Part shown: piece by piece, positions 25,001-33,740 of the stretch
Numbering within the stretch: position 1 is the first letter of the stretch
How the letters are laid out: each line of letters begins with the position of its first letter
Assembly (NCBI RefSeq): GCF_902499045.1
Contig: NZ_CABVPL010000035.1
Location: forward strand, 1 to 64,000
Origin: Burkholderia latens
Lineage (GTDB): Bacteria; Pseudomonadota; Gammaproteobacteria; Burkholderiales; Burkholderiaceae
Direction of reading: 5' to 3'
Length of the DNA stretch: 64,000 nucleotides
Notes under the pieces: generated by a model
What the model saw: only the letters and a program-made list of their open reading frames with translations
Told to the model about the DNA's origin: nothing
Database searches by the model: none
Made by a program: the position numbers and the translations under genes

Positions 25001-27656
25001 TCGAATCGCCGAACGCAACGCGCAGCACCGCTTCCATGCGAGCACCTGCATGGTGTATGCCATTTTCACGCTGCGCTGGATCACGCACGTCCGGTTGTCC
25101 GAAGACACGCTGAGGCGCGCGTTCGCCGCCGCGAACAAGGCCGGCGACCTGCTGTACGCGTCGTATTCGCTGAACTGCCTGAACACGAATTTCCTGTTCG
25201 CCGGCGATCCGCTTGCATCCGTCCATGACGAAGCCGAACGCGGGCTCGCGTTCGCCCGGAACGCGCAACATGGCCTCGTGGTCGACATCGTGTCGACGCA
25301 ACTCGCGCTGGTGCGCACGTTGCGCGGACAGACGACGCGGCCCGGATCGTTCGACGACGGACACTTCGACGAGCATGCGTTCGAAGCGCATCTCGCGGAC
25401 AATCCCGGGCTCGCGATCGCGGCATGCTGGTACTGGATCCGCAAGATGCAGGCGCGCTACCTGTTCGGCGATCACGAGGCAGCGCTCGAATCGCTACGGC
25501 ACGCGCAGGCGCTGCTGTGGACGTCGTCGATGTTTCTCGAGGAGGCCGAGTTCCACTTCTACGCCGCGCTGACGTTGTCCGCGGCGATCGACGATGCCGG
25601 CCCCGGCGAACGTGCCGGCCTGCTCGAGCGGTTCGTCGTGCACCAGGCGCACCTCGACGTGCTGGCCCGCCACTTCCCGGAAAACTTCGAGCATCGCGCG
25701 GCGCTGCTCGGTGCCGAGCGTGCGCGAATCGAGTCCCGCACGCTCGATGCGCAGCAACTGTACGAACAGGCGATCCGTTCGGCTCGCGCGAACGACTTCC
25801 CGCATCAGGAGGCGCTCGCGAGCGAGCGTGCCGCCTGCTTTTACCGCACGCGGGGCTTCGACATCATATCGGACGCCTATGCGCGCAATGCCCGCTACGG
25901 ATACATGCGCTGGGGCGCGGATGCGAAAGTCCGCCAGCTCGACCGCGCTTACCCTCACCTCGCCGCCGGGATGCACGATCACGGCCGCCGCGAAACGATC
26001 CGGTCGACGGCCGGGGAAATCGACTACGCAATGTTGATCGACGTGTCGCAGCGCGTGTCGTCGGAGATCGTTCCGGAGAAGGTGATCGACACGTTCATGA
26101 AGGCCGCGCTCACGCACTCCGGCGCAAGTCGCGGGCTGCTGATCCTGGCGTCCGGAAACGGCGGCGGCGATGCGAGCATCCACGCGGAAGCCACGGTTCA
26201 CGACGACGCGGTCGCCGTCGCCCAGGAAAGCTCGCCGCTCGACGCGGATCGCCTGCCGGTCGCGACCCTCCACTACGTGCTGCGGACGCGCAAGACCGTA
26301 TCGAGCCCGGACGCGTTGACGGATCCCGTCTGCGCGGCCGATCCCTATACGACCGCGCAGCGCGTGCGTTCGATTCTCTGCATGCCGCTGCTGCGCGGCG
26401 ACGAACTGACCGGCGCGCTGTACCTCGAGAGCCGGCTCGCCACCGGCGTCTTCGCGCCGGCGCGCCTCGCGGCGCTCGGCGTACTCGCGTCGCAGGTGGC
26501 GATCACGCTGCAGAACGCGCGGCTGTATCGCGAGCTGTCCGAACGCGAGGCGCGGATCCGTCGCCTCGTCGACGCGAACATCATCGGCATCTTCATCTAT
26601 GCGCTCGACGGAACGATCATGGATGCGAATTCCGCGCTCCTCGACCTGATCGGCTATAGCCGCGACGAACTCGAACGCGGGCAGTTGAACTGGCGATCGC
26701 TCACGCCGCCCGAATGGATCGAGGCCGATTTGCAGATCCACGAGCCGACGCTTCGCGCGACCGGCGTGCTGCCTCCGATCGAGAAGGAGTACTTTCGGAA
26801 GGACGGCAGCCGCGCGCCCATCCTGGTCGGTGCGGCGATGTTCTCGTCGAGCGGGCAGGACGGCGTCGCGTTCGTCCTCGACCTGAGCGAAAGCAAGCGC
26901 GCCGACGCGCGCGCGCGGGAAAGCGAGAGTCGTTTCCGCGAAATGCAGCAGGAGCTGGCGCACGCGAACCGCGTGTCGGCCGTCGGGCAACTGACCGCAA
27001 CGATCAGTCACGAGGTCAAGCAGCCGATCGCCGCGATGGCCGCGAACGCGGATGCCGCGTTGCGATGGCTGGCCGCGCGGCCGTCGAACGTCGAGCGCGC
27101 ATCCAAGGCGCTCGACCTGATCGTTCGCGACGCGCTGCGAGCGGGCGACATCATCGACCGCATCCGCAACTTCGTCCGGAAATCGCCGGTGCGCGAGGAG
27201 ACGGTGGACGTCAACGCGGCGATTCTCGACATCCTGTTCGTGACGCGGCGCGATGCGGAAAAGAACGGCATCTGTATCGACACGGACTTCGCGACGCCGG
27301 CGCCGCTCGTGGTCGGCGATCGCGTCCAGCTCCAGCAGGTGATCCTCAACCTGATCGTCAACGCGATCGAGGCGATGCATGCGGTCAACGAAGGCCGCCG
27401 AAGCCTGATCATCTCGACGTCGAATACCGACGGCGGCAGCGTCGAAATCTGCGTGGCCGACTCCGGGCCCGGCGTATCGGACGCCCATATGGACCGCCTT
27501 TTCGAGCCGTTCTTCACGACGAAGGACACGGGAATGGGCGTCGGGCTGTCGATCGCGCATTCGGTCGTCGCCGCGCACGGCGGCCGGCTGCATGCGACTG
27601 CCCGGCAACCGGCCGGCACGACGTTTCACGTGATGCTTCCGTCGGCGCGCGCGTGA
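22035..27656 (+). CDS. Kinase-like / AAA ATPase / GAF / PAS / histidine kinase hybrid (1873 aa)
   Basis: Trifunctional sensor. Order: Ser/Thr-kinase-like domain (about 20-295) with HRDLKPGHLYV and APE-like MAPEQTG but GFG where active kinases have DFG; signalling ATPase with Walker A GHAGVGKSS (about 362) and Walker B VVCIDDLQW (about 490); a long helical region (600-1320); GAF (about 1335-1500); PAS (about 1505-1625); histidine kinase with phospho-His in SHEVKQP (near 1658) and ATPase motifs NLIVNAIEA, DSGPGVS and GMGVGLSIAHS. The GFG replacement is common in this hybrid family, so phosphotransfer to Ser/Thr is doubtful while the His kinase looks intact. No membrane segment is seen, so it is a cytosolic sensor. 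The start is ATG 22035; an in-frame GTG at 22026 is an alternative. Partner: the FixJ-like regulator upstream. Confidence 0.92.
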   Translation: MSESPNPGAVAAPGQRAADGARTRQLPPASAPAQLAADLRLSVVCEDEDVVHARASLTDAQGNRIPVLVAQPKGGASNPAAFERLLNEYRMRDRLDGSWAMRPLDLQRRGDSIALVLEDPGGVPLEHLLTERLATARFLTLAVQIAAAVHRMHAGDIVHRDLKPGHLYVDDVDGVVRITGFGIASDAPEQHKPASPPDLIAGTMAYMAPEQTGRLDCPIDARSDLYSIGVVFYRMLTGTLPFRAADASEWIHSHTARQPVAPHLRADRVDRQLSAIVMKLLAKAPGDRYQSAAGLERDLRRCIAELSAHAAIHAFDPGDADPPGRLSGPRKPYGREHELARLMRVLGRVTHGGNLEFALVSGHAGVGKSSLVRELQTAIGPSHGTFAVGKCDQHNREAPYAAVALALKSMVRSLFTQPEDTLRAWRDALRDAVGPNGKLITDFVPDLTLLLGEQPSVPELPLQHAHTRFQRVLHRFLRVFARLKPPLVVCIDDLQWADAATLELLDSIGGQHDMRGILLIGAYRDNEAGAADSLRQMRARMKSAGVAVEEIRLTPLTVSQTTAVVGDILRSDCECVEPLARIVHAKTAGNPFFVVQFVHALAEENVLRLDRSAGRWSWDLQAVGSARYTDNVAELMSVRLERLPRPCKDALRALACLGNSATVRSLAIVRHTTEDALHAQLRLATRQQLVERVGDTYRFAHDRIQEAAYALIPDAARAGTHLEIGRRLLPHLPASSDDGLLFDIAGQFERAGNDALSADERHAAAALNLRAGIRAKSSAAYGAALRYLRTGAGLLALAPDTRAPGIRFEFELELAECEFLTGELAAAGCRLAALRADTLTVVDRGRVAVRRMDVHTALDRSAEAIAVALDFLRHVGIDVPARPSDLDVHDEYTALRRRAAALTIDDIAGSQPMADPVALITLEVLTRLLSAACFTDFNLNSLITCKAINISLASGNCEASCVAYGTLSRIAGPRFGDFELGIRFGEAGYRIAERNAQHRFHASTCMVYAIFTLRWITHVRLSEDTLRRAFAAANKAGDLLYASYSLNCLNTNFLFAGDPLASVHDEAERGLAFARNAQHGLVVDIVSTQLALVRTLRGQTTRPGSFDDGHFDEHAFEAHLADNPGLAIAACWYWIRKMQARYLFGDHEAALESLRHAQALLWTSSMFLEEAEFHFYAALTLSAAIDDAGPGERAGLLERFVVHQAHLDVLARHFPENFEHRAALLGAERARIESRTLDAQQLYEQAIRSARANDFPHQEALASERAACFYRTRGFDIISDAYARNARYGYMRWGADAKVRQLDRAYPHLAAGMHDHGRRETIRSTAGEIDYAMLIDVSQRVSSEIVPEKVIDTFMKAALTHSGASRGLLILASGNGGGDASIHAEATVHDDAVAVAQESSPLDADRLPVATLHYVLRTRKTVSSPDALTDPVCAADPYTTAQRVRSILCMPLLRGDELTGALYLESRLATGVFAPARLAALGVLASQVAITLQNARLYRELSEREARIRRLVDANIIGIFIYALDGTIMDANSALLDLIGYSRDELERGQLNWRSLTPPEWIEADLQIHEPTLRATGVLPPIEKEYFRKDGSRAPILVGAAMFSSSGQDGVAFVLDLSESKRADARARESESRFREMQQELAHANRVSAVGQLTATISHEVKQPIAAMAANADAALRWLAARPSNVERASKALDLIVRDALRAGDIIDRIRNFVRKSPVREETVDVNAAILDILFVTRRDAEKNGICIDTDFATPAPLVVGDRVQLQQVILNLIVNAIEAMHAVNEGRRSLIISTSNTDGGSVEICVADSGPGVSDAHMDRLFEPFFTTKDTGMGVGLSIAHSVVAAHGGRLHATARQPAGTTFHVMLPSARA

Positions 27657-27818
27657 CGGCGCCGCGCAGCGGCGGCAACGTCGCGCGCATCGCGCATGCG
27701 GCCCATGCGATTCGGAAAAAATCCGTGCGCTGACAGAACGACACCCCAATCGCCTCTCCTAATCTGCGACGAGAACGCGTTCCGCAGACGAATGATTTCG
27801 CAGACCAGGAGAACACGA

Positions 27819-28979
27819 ATGGCGAAGGTGCTGTGTGTGCTGTATCCCGACCCGGCGACCGGCTATCCGCCGCGTTACGTGCGCGACGACATCCCCGTCA
27901 TCGCCGCGTATCCCGGCGGCCAACGACTGCCGTCGCCGCAAGGCGAGCCGGGTATCAAGCCGGGCGCGCTCGCCGGATGCGTATCGGGCGAGCTCGGCTT
28001 GCGGCCGTATCTGGAAGCGCATGGGCACGAACTGGTCGTGACGAGCGACAAGGACGGCGCCGGCTCGATCTTCGAGCAACACCTGCCGGATGCGGACGTC
28101 GTCATTTCGCAGCCGTTCTGGCCCGCCTACCTGACGCGCGAGCGGATCGCGAAAGCGCGCAAGCTGAAACTCGCGCTGACCGCCGGGATCGGATCCGATC
28201 ACGTGGACCTGCAGGCCGCGGCGGAGCGCGGCATCGTCGTCGCGGAGGAAACGTTCTCGAACAGCATCAGCGTGGCCGAACACGTGGTCATGACCGTGCT
28301 CGCGCTGGTGCGCAACTTCGTGCCGGCCCAGCGGATCGCCGTGGACGGCGGCTGGAACATCGCCGATTGCGTGAGCCGCAGCTACGATCTCGAAGGGATG
28401 CACTTCGGGACGATCGGCGCGGGACGCATCGGTCTCGCCGTGCTGCGCCGGCTGAAACCGTTCGACGTGCATCTGCACTACACGAGCCGCCATCGGCTGT
28501 CGTCCGGCCTCGAACGTGAACTCGGCCTCGTCTACCACCCCACTCCGCAGTCGCTGGTGCGTGTCTGCGACGTCATCAATCTTCAATGCCCGCTTTATCC
28601 GGCGACGGAACGCATGTTCGACGACGAGATGTTCAGCCACGTCAAACCCGGCGCCTATCTGATCAACACGGCGCGCGGCAGGCTGTGCGACACGGACGCG
28701 GTCGTGCGCGCGCTCGAATCGGGGCGTCTCGCCGGCTATGGCGGCGACGTGTGGTTTCCGCAGCCCGCGCCGGCCGATCATCCGTGGCGGCGGATGCCGA
28801 ATGCCGCGATGACGCCTCACATCTCCGGCACGTCGCTGTCCGCGCAAGCGCGCTACGCGGCGGGCACGCTCGAGATCCTGCAGTGCTTCCTCGAAGGCAG
28901 GCCGATCCGTCCGGAATATCTGATCGTCGACGGCGGAAAGCTCGCCGGCACCGGCGCCGCATCGTACAACCTGACGTAA
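27819..28979 (+). CDS. fdh: NAD(P)-dependent formate dehydrogenase (386 aa)
   Basis: Oxidises formate to CO2 with reduction of NAD(P). D-2-hydroxyacid dehydrogenase fold: N-terminal VLCVLYPDPATGYPPRYVRD, QPFWPAYLT formate-site segment, SNSISVAEHVVM, dinucleotide fold GTIGAGRIGLAVLRRL, catalytic Arg in INTARGRL and catalytic His in MTPHISGTS, with VWFPQPAPADHPW. At residue 223, after the second strand of the cofactor fold (HYTSRHRL), there is Ser where NAD-specific enzymes have Asp; this favours or permits NADP. The ATG at 27819 is preceded by AGGAG. It stands alone, 162 bases after the hybrid kinase, on the same strand, and is convergent with the esterase gene. Confidence 0.93.
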   Translation: MAKVLCVLYPDPATGYPPRYVRDDIPVIAAYPGGQRLPSPQGEPGIKPGALAGCVSGELGLRPYLEAHGHELVVTSDKDGAGSIFEQHLPDADVVISQPFWPAYLTRERIAKARKLKLALTAGIGSDHVDLQAAAERGIVVAEETFSNSISVAEHVVMTVLALVRNFVPAQRIAVDGGWNIADCVSRSYDLEGMHFGTIGAGRIGLAVLRRLKPFDVHLHYTSRHRLSSGLERELGLVYHPTPQSLVRVCDVINLQCPLYPATERMFDDEMFSHVKPGAYLINTARGRLCDTDAVVRALESGRLAGYGGDVWFPQPAPADHPWRRMPNAAMTPHISGTSLSAQARYAAGTLEILQCFLEGRPIRPEYLIVDGGKLAGTGAASYNLT

Positions 28980-29096
28980 CGCGCGCGGCGGCCGGCGAAC
29001 GCGGCGCGCGGCGCAGGTCGCGCGGCGAACGGCCGGCAGGCCGGCCCGCGTCCGCCGCGCGAAGCGGGCGTCGCGGACGGCCGCCGACCGCGGCCG

Positions 29097-30152
29097 TTAC
29101 TGCCCGATGTGCTCGCGAATGCCGGCGCTGATCTGCTCGAGCGCCGCCTCGGTCGACGGCACATGGCGCAGCGCGTTCAGCAGCACGAAATCGTGAATCG
29201 TGCCGTTGTAGCGGACGGCCGCGACGCTCACGCCCGCGTCCTTCAGCTTGCGCGCATACGCTTCGCCCTCGTCGCGCAGCGGATCGTTCTCGGCGGTCAC
29301 GACGAGCGCGGGCGGCAGCCCCTTCAGTTCGTCGTTGCTCGCACGAAGCGGCGACACGTACGGGTTGTCGCGCGTCTTCGCATCGGGCGCATACAGATCC
29401 CAGCCATATTTCATGAACGCGCGGGCGAGGAAGCGTCCCGTCGCATACTCGCGATACGAATCGGTATCGACGCTGGCGTCGGTCGCCGGAATCAGCAGCG
29501 CCTGATAGCTGATCTTCGGCCCGTTGCGGTCCTTGGCCATCAGCGTCAGCGCCGCGGCCATATTGCCGCCGACGGAGTTGCCGGCCACCGCGATCCGGGA
29601 GCCGTCGGCGCCGAACTGGCCGGCGTTGGCAGCGGCCCACTTCAGCGCCGCGTACGACTCCTCCAGCTGCGTCGGGAATTTCGCCTGCGGCAGCGGCGTG
29701 TATTCGACGAAAACGGCAACCTGGCCCGAGCCGACCACGAGGTCGCGCACGAGACGCCGATGATTCGCGAAGTTGCCGACGATCCAGACGCCGCCGTGGA
29801 TGAACAGCAGCACGCCCGGCTTGCCCTCGGTGCGGGCCGGCTTCACGATGTACAGCTTCACCGTGCGCCCGTCCGCGGTGATCGTTCGCTCGGTGGTCGT
29901 GACGCCGGACATGTCGACCGGCGTCTGGTCCTGCAGATGCGTCAGGATCTCCTGCGGCTTCGGCTGCGGCAACTCCCAGAACGGGCTGCTGTCCTTGTCG
30001 AGCGCGACGAGGAACGGCCGAATCTGCGGATCGATGTGCTCGTCCGTCGCAGGGTCCGCGGGCGACGCGGCGGCCGTCGACGACGCGACGCCGAGCGTCG
30101 CACAGGCGGCGATGGCCGCGACAACCAGCTTCTTCCTGAGTGGCATGTTCAT
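29097..30152 (-). CDS. Exported HSL-family alpha/beta hydrolase (351 aa)
   Basis: Esterase/lipase of the hormone-sensitive-lipase (family IV) type. Signal peptide residues 1-30 (LVVAAIAACATLGVASSTAA). The oxyanion HGG motif (LLFIHGGVWIVGN), nucleophile elbow GNSVGG, acid in ENDPLRDEGEAY and catalytic His in GTIHDFVLL are all present. It probably hydrolyses short-chain esters in the periplasm. The ATG at 30152 follows AAGGGGAT; the ATG six bases downstream is also possible. The preceding 185 bases hold a small hairpin (30236-30253). Convergent with formate dehydrogenase across 117 GC-rich bases with several short inverted repeats. Confidence 0.88.
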   Translation of the reverse strand: MNMPLRKKLVVAAIAACATLGVASSTAAASPADPATDEHIDPQIRPFLVALDKDSSPFWELPQPKPQEILTHLQDQTPVDMSGVTTTERTITADGRTVKLYIVKPARTEGKPGVLLFIHGGVWIVGNFANHRRLVRDLVVGSGQVAVFVEYTPLPQAKFPTQLEESYAALKWAAANAGQFGADGSRIAVAGNSVGGNMAAALTLMAKDRNGPKISYQALLIPATDASVDTDSYREYATGRFLARAFMKYGWDLYAPDAKTRDNPYVSPLRASNDELKGLPPALVVTAENDPLRDEGEAYARKLKDAGVSVAAVRYNGTIHDFVLLNALRHVPSTEAALEQISAGIREHIGQ

Positions 30153-30337
30153 TTGATCCCCTTTGCTTTTCCGGTATGACGGGATGATGCGTCGCGCTTT
30201 TCGCTGCACGATGCGCAGCGCGCGACCTGCGTGCCGCGAGCGAACGCGCTCGCAGGCGCAGCCATCATGCCGGTTGCATCGACGGGATCTTTTCGCGGCC
30301 CCGGCGCGCTTGCCGATTCGAACGGCGGCGCGCGGAA

Positions 30338-31012
30338 TCAGGCTCCGCGCATACTCGGCGCGGCGGCGGCGTCGCCGGGTTGACCGACGCCGAGCGCTTC
30401 CGCCTTCTTGACGAAGTCGGCGAGCGAGCGCGCGTCCATCTTCTTCATCGCCTGCCCGCGATGGATCTTCACGGTGATTTCGCTGAGATGCATTTCGGCG
30501 GCGATCTGCTTGTTCATCAGTCCGCTCGCGACGAACGCCATCACTTCGCGCTCGCGCGCCGACAACGTCGCATAGCGGGCGCGCAGATCGCCGAGCGCGC
30601 GCTGCGCGCGCCTGCATTGCGCGTCGCGTGCGAGCGCGGCGGACACGGCGTCGAGCATGTCCTGCTCACGGAACGGTTTCGCGAGGAAATCCATCGCGCC
30701 GGCCTTCATTGCCTTCACCGACATCGCGATGTCGCCGTACGCGGTCATGAAGATGACCGGCAGATGCAGGTCGGCGGCTGCGATCTGCTCCTGGACCGCG
30801 AGGCCGCTCTGGCCTTTCAGGCGCACGTCGAGAATCAGGCAGCTCGGCACGTCGGGCTTGTCGAACGCGAGAAACGCGTGTGCGGACGCGAATGCGTGCA
30901 CGCGCAATCCCACCGATCGAAGCAGCATGTCGACGGCCGTGCGCATCGATTCGTCGTCGTCGACGACGTAGACGATCGACTGCCCGGCCGGATCTTGCGC
31001 GTCAGTGCTCAT
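30338..31012 (-). CDS. FixJ/NarL-type response regulator (224 aa)
   Basis: Response regulator with receiver (VDDDE at 17-21, phosphoacceptor Asp62 in LILDVRLKG, Lys of AKPFRE) and C-terminal LuxR helix-turn-helix (LSAREREVMAFVASGLMNKQ, MHLSEITVKIHRGQAMKKM). It is a close paralogue of the regulator at 21309-21965, which points to duplication within the island. The ATG at 31012 overlaps the end of a broken histidine-kinase remnant, the normal arrangement for a coupled kinase/regulator pair, so its original kinase has decayed. The intact orphan kinase at 33741 is a candidate replacement partner. Confidence 0.92.
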   Translation of the reverse strand: MSTDAQDPAGQSIVYVVDDDESMRTAVDMLLRSVGLRVHAFASAHAFLAFDKPDVPSCLILDVRLKGQSGLAVQEQIAAADLHLPVIFMTAYGDIAMSVKAMKAGAMDFLAKPFREQDMLDAVSAALARDAQCRRAQRALGDLRARYATLSAREREVMAFVASGLMNKQIAAEMHLSEITVKIHRGQAMKKMDARSLADFVKKAEALGVGQPGDAAAAPSMRGA

Positions 31013-31285
31013 TACACGTTTCCTGTTCGACGGGCCGCACGAACGGCATGACCGCACCCGGACACGCATGCAGGCCAGCCCGGATCCGCGCGCCGGGCGC
31101 TTCGACGATCGATCGGCAAATCGACAACCCCATTCCCATGTGATCCTCCGTGGTCGTGAACGGTGCGCTGGACAGGCGGGACGCCGGCGCCGGTGTCTCG
31201 CACGACCACCTGCGCGTGCAAATCCGCGAACGGCGCGCGAGTTCGAGCGATTCTCGCACAATGGCGTTCGGATCGAGCGGCGTCT
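31002..31285 (-). pseudogene. Decayed sensor histidine kinase, C-terminal remnant
   Basis: Three histidine-kinase fragments survive in order on the minus strand. First PLDPNAIVRESLELARRS, the segment between the phospho-His helix and ATPase domain. Then, in another frame, LHAQVVVRDTGAGVPP, the G1 box. Then, back in the first frame, FTTTEDHMGMGLSICRSIVE, the F/G2 boxes. The N box and most of the ATP lid are missing and the start and sensor region are absent, so deletions plus a frameshift have destroyed the gene. The final codons still overlap the start of the response regulator by 11 bases. Confidence 0.7.
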
Positions 31286-31380
31286 GCCCGGGTGCGCGGC
31301 GCTTGCCAGAGCGCGAGCGTGCCGGAGGCGCGCATCATCGCCGCGGTGCGGCACGCCGCGACAGGAAAAGGATCGGCCGG

Positions 31381-31833
31381 TCAGCGCGCCGCATCGGCCC
31401 CGCCCGCCTTCACCGCTTCCAGACGGCGCGCCATTTCGGCCGAGTCGACCGGTTTGGCGAGCACGCAGACGGCACCCATGTCGAGCGCCTGCCGCCGGAC
31501 CGAATCCGACGCGAACGCGGTAATGAAAATGACCGGTGGCGCGATGTCGCCGTCGACGAGACGCCGATACATTTCCAGGCCGGAAATGCCAGGCATCTGG
31601 ACGTCCGAGATGATGCAGCAGACGTCCGCGAGGCCGTCCGCTGCCAGAAACTGTTCCGCGCACGCGTAGAGGCGGGCCGTCCAGCCAAGGGAACGCACCA
31701 GGCTCGACGTTGCGACGCGAACGGATTCGTCGTCGTCGATAATCGAAACGATCGGATTTTTCTGCAAACCTCGGGCCCTCGGCCGAAATCGTACGGCGGG
31801 CGGCCGGCTGCCGGCCACCCCAACGGCAGCCAT
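31381..31833 (-). CDS. Stand-alone receiver-domain protein (up to 150 aa)
   Basis: Single-domain response regulator: IIDDDESVRVATSSLVRSLG, phosphoacceptor in CIISDVQMPGISGLEMYRRL, FITAFAS and the Lys of LAKPVDS. No output domain. The frame opens at ATG 31833, but conserved sequence begins only at about residue 24, and a TTG at 31767 preceded by a purine-rich stretch may be the true start. It precedes the kinase remnant and second FixJ-like regulator on the same strand, so it was probably part of a receiver / kinase / regulator phosphorelay. Confidence 0.8.
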   Translation of the reverse strand: MAAVGVAGSRPPAVRFRPRARGLQKNPIVSIIDDDESVRVATSSLVRSLGWTARLYACAEQFLAADGLADVCCIISDVQMPGISGLEMYRRLVDGDIAPPVIFITAFASDSVRRQALDMGAVCVLAKPVDSAEMARRLEAVKAGGADAAR

Positions 31834-32185
31834 GTTAGAGAAATCGGCGGCCCGCGCAAATCATATGGACGTATAGTCGCCGCCCGCGTGCTGCCGCACC
31901 CGCCGGCGCACCGCCGCGCGACGGCAGGCGCCGCTCGCGATCCGGCGAATCCGCACTCTTGCGTGCGTCCGCGCAACGACGCGCGGCGCGCGTTCCCTAT
32001 ATTCGGTGCATCGACCACCGATCTGCAGCCGGTCCGTCAACGTCGCCACGCCGGGTCGCGGCGATCCTGCACGCCGGGCGTCACCCCGGGCCGCCGCATC
32101 GATCGGGTTCCACGCAGCACGGGTCGTCACCGGCGTGCTTGCACGCCTTACCACCATCCCCGTTGATATCCGAAGGAGCGTCATC
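31834..32185. other. Divergent intergenic region, receiver / DUF4148 copy 3
   Basis: 352 bases with no supported gene. It should hold promoters for the minus-strand receiver gene and the plus-strand DUF4148 gene. The dyad found upstream of the other two DUF4148 genes is absent. Confidence 0.6.
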
Positions 32186-32539
32186 ATGAAGCACATCGCC
32201 ATCTCACTGATTCTGGGCGCCTGCTCGCTGATCCCCGCCGCCGGCTTCGCGCAAACCGCCGCGCCGGTCACGCGCGCGCAGGTACGCGCGGACCTGGCTC
32301 GCATCGAGCAGGCGGGCTATCTGCCGTCGCGCGGCGCCAATGCCGACTATCCGGCCGACATCCAGGCCGCGGAAGCGAAAGCCGCCGCAAACGACACGCA
32401 GCACGCGCTCGCCCAGGGATACGGCGGCACGCCCGACTGGGGCCGCAGCGCGGCCGGCACCCGCGCCGCACGCACCGTCGCGAAAGGCGCGGGCTGTGTC
32501 GGGCCGGCCAGCTTCTGCACGCCGTACTTCGGCAGCTGA
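32186..32539 (+). CDS. DUF4148 secreted protein, copy 3 (117 aa)
   Basis: Periplasmic DUF4148 protein. Signal peptide MKHIAISLILGACSLIPAAG then FAQT; family core PVTRAQVRADLARIEQAGYL, PSRGANADYPADIQAAEAKA; a C-terminal tail with two Cys (GAGCVGPASFCTPYFGS) that could form a disulfide and is absent from the other two copies. The ATG at 32186 follows GAAGGAG. It is an independent family member, not part of the 244-bp duplication. Convergent with the hydrolase at 32588 across a strong terminator hairpin. Confidence 0.88.
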   Translation: MKHIAISLILGACSLIPAAGFAQTAAPVTRAQVRADLARIEQAGYLPSRGANADYPADIQAAEAKAAANDTQHALAQGYGGTPDWGRSAAGTRAARTVAKGAGCVGPASFCTPYFGS

Positions 32540-32544
32540 AGCGC

Positions 32545-32579
32545 GCCGCGCCGCGCGCCGCCGGTGCGCGCGGCGCGGC
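32545..32579. terminator. Strong bidirectional terminator hairpin
   Basis: A 14-bp perfect GC stem (32545-32558 with 32566-32579) and 7-base loop between convergent genes ending at 32539 and 32588. No T tract, as is usual in this GC range. Confidence 0.7.
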
Positions 32580-32587
32580 ACGGCGCG

Positions 32588-33409
32588 TCACGCGCGGATG
32601 AACGCGAGCAGATCGGCGTTCACGCGATCGGCATGCGTCGTGCACAACCCGTGCGGCGCACCCGGATAGACCGTCAGCCGCGCGTCGCGAACCATTTCGG
32701 CCGACAGCCTTCCCGAATCGTCGAGCGGCACGATCTGGTCGTCGTCGCCCTGCAGGACCAGCGTCGGCACGTCGATGCGCCGCAGGTCGCCGGTAAAGTC
32801 GGTTTCGGAGAAGGCCTCGATGCAGTCGTACGCGCTCTTGATCGAGCACTGCATGCCGGCAAGCCAGAATGCGTCCACCGTACCCTGAGACAACTTCGCG
32901 CCGTCGCGATTGAAGCCGTAGAACGGCACCGCAAGATCCTTGAAGAACTGCGAGCGGTTCCCGATGACCCCGCTGCGAATGTCGTCGAACACCGACAGCG
33001 GCAGCCCGCCCGGGTTCGCGGCCGTCTTCAGCATCAGCGGCGGCACGGCGGCGATCAGCACCGCCTTCGCGACGCGCCGCGTGCCGTGCCGGCCGATGTA
33101 GCGCGCCACTTCGCCGCCGCCGGTCGAGTGGCCGACGAGCACCGCGTCGGCCAGATCGAGATGCTCGATCAGCTCGGCCAGATCGTCGGCGTACCGCGAC
33201 ATGTCGTTCCCGTCCCACGGCTGGCTCGAGCGGCCGTGTCCGCGGCGGTCGTGCGCGATCGCGCGAAAACCGCGCTCGGCCAGATACATCATCTGCGCAT
33301 CCCACGCGTCGGCGTTCAGCGGCCAGCCGTGCGAGAACACCACGGGCTGTCCCGTGCCCCAATCCTTGTAAAACAGTTCAGTGCCGTCTTTCAGTACGAG
33401 CTTCGCCAT
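32588..33409 (-). CDS. Alpha/beta hydrolase, haloperoxidase/esterase type (273 aa)
   Basis: Cytoplasmic alpha/beta hydrolase of the non-haem chloroperoxidase group. Opens [17 protein letters not shown]; oxyanion [10 protein letters not shown]; nucleophile elbow [13 protein letters not shown]; acid [11 protein letters not shown]; catalytic His in [10 protein letters not shown]. Likely an esterase; the perhydrolase activity of such proteins is a side reaction. The start is taken as ATG 33409, because AAGGAG is one base from the ATG at 33415 but seven from the one at 33409. Confidence 0.9.
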   Translation of the reverse strand: MAKLVLKDGTELFYKDWGTGQPVVFSHGWPLNADAWDAQMMYLAERGFRAIAHDRRGHGRSSQPWDGNDMSRYADDLAELIEHLDLADAVLVGHSTGGGEVARYIGRHGTRRVAKAVLIAAVPPLMLKTAANPGGLPLSVFDDIRSGVIGNRSQFFKDLAVPFYGFNRDGAKLSQGTVDAFWLAGMQCSIKSAYDCIEAFSETDFTGDLRRIDVPTLVLQGDDDQIVPLDDSGRLSAEMVRDARLTVYPGAPHGLCTTHADRVNADLLAFIRA

Positions 33410-33740
33410 CTTCATGCTCCTTCGAGAATGCCGCTGTCGCGCGCCGTCGCGGGACAAGCAGCGGTATCGCACGACCTGCGCAGCGGCCCGTTGCCGACCG
33501 CACCATCGTGCATCCGCGTCATTCTCGGTGCCGCCCGGCCTGCCGCTTTTTCGTGCAACCCCGCCATATTTCCGTTGCGCACGACCGCGACGCCGCACGC
33601 GTCGCGAGCGCCCGATGCGGCCGTCGCGGGCCGCGATCCGGCCATTTTGGCCGTGTATAATCGCCGCGCATTTTTCAGCGAGATGGCGTGCCCCGTGTCG
33701 CGGGGAGTCGCTCGGAACACGGCCAACGCAGCTTCCCACC
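33410..33740. other. Divergent intergenic region, hydrolase / histidine kinase
   Basis: 331 bases, no supported gene. A consensus TATAAT at 33656-33661 (plus strand), 80 bases before the kinase ATG, is a candidate -10 element; no clear -35 box precedes it. Confidence 0.5.

Noticed and set aside
28980-29096. Several short inverted repeats between formate dehydrogenase and the esterase
   Set aside because: GC-only arms with very small loops that are expected by chance at this composition; no single structure stands out.
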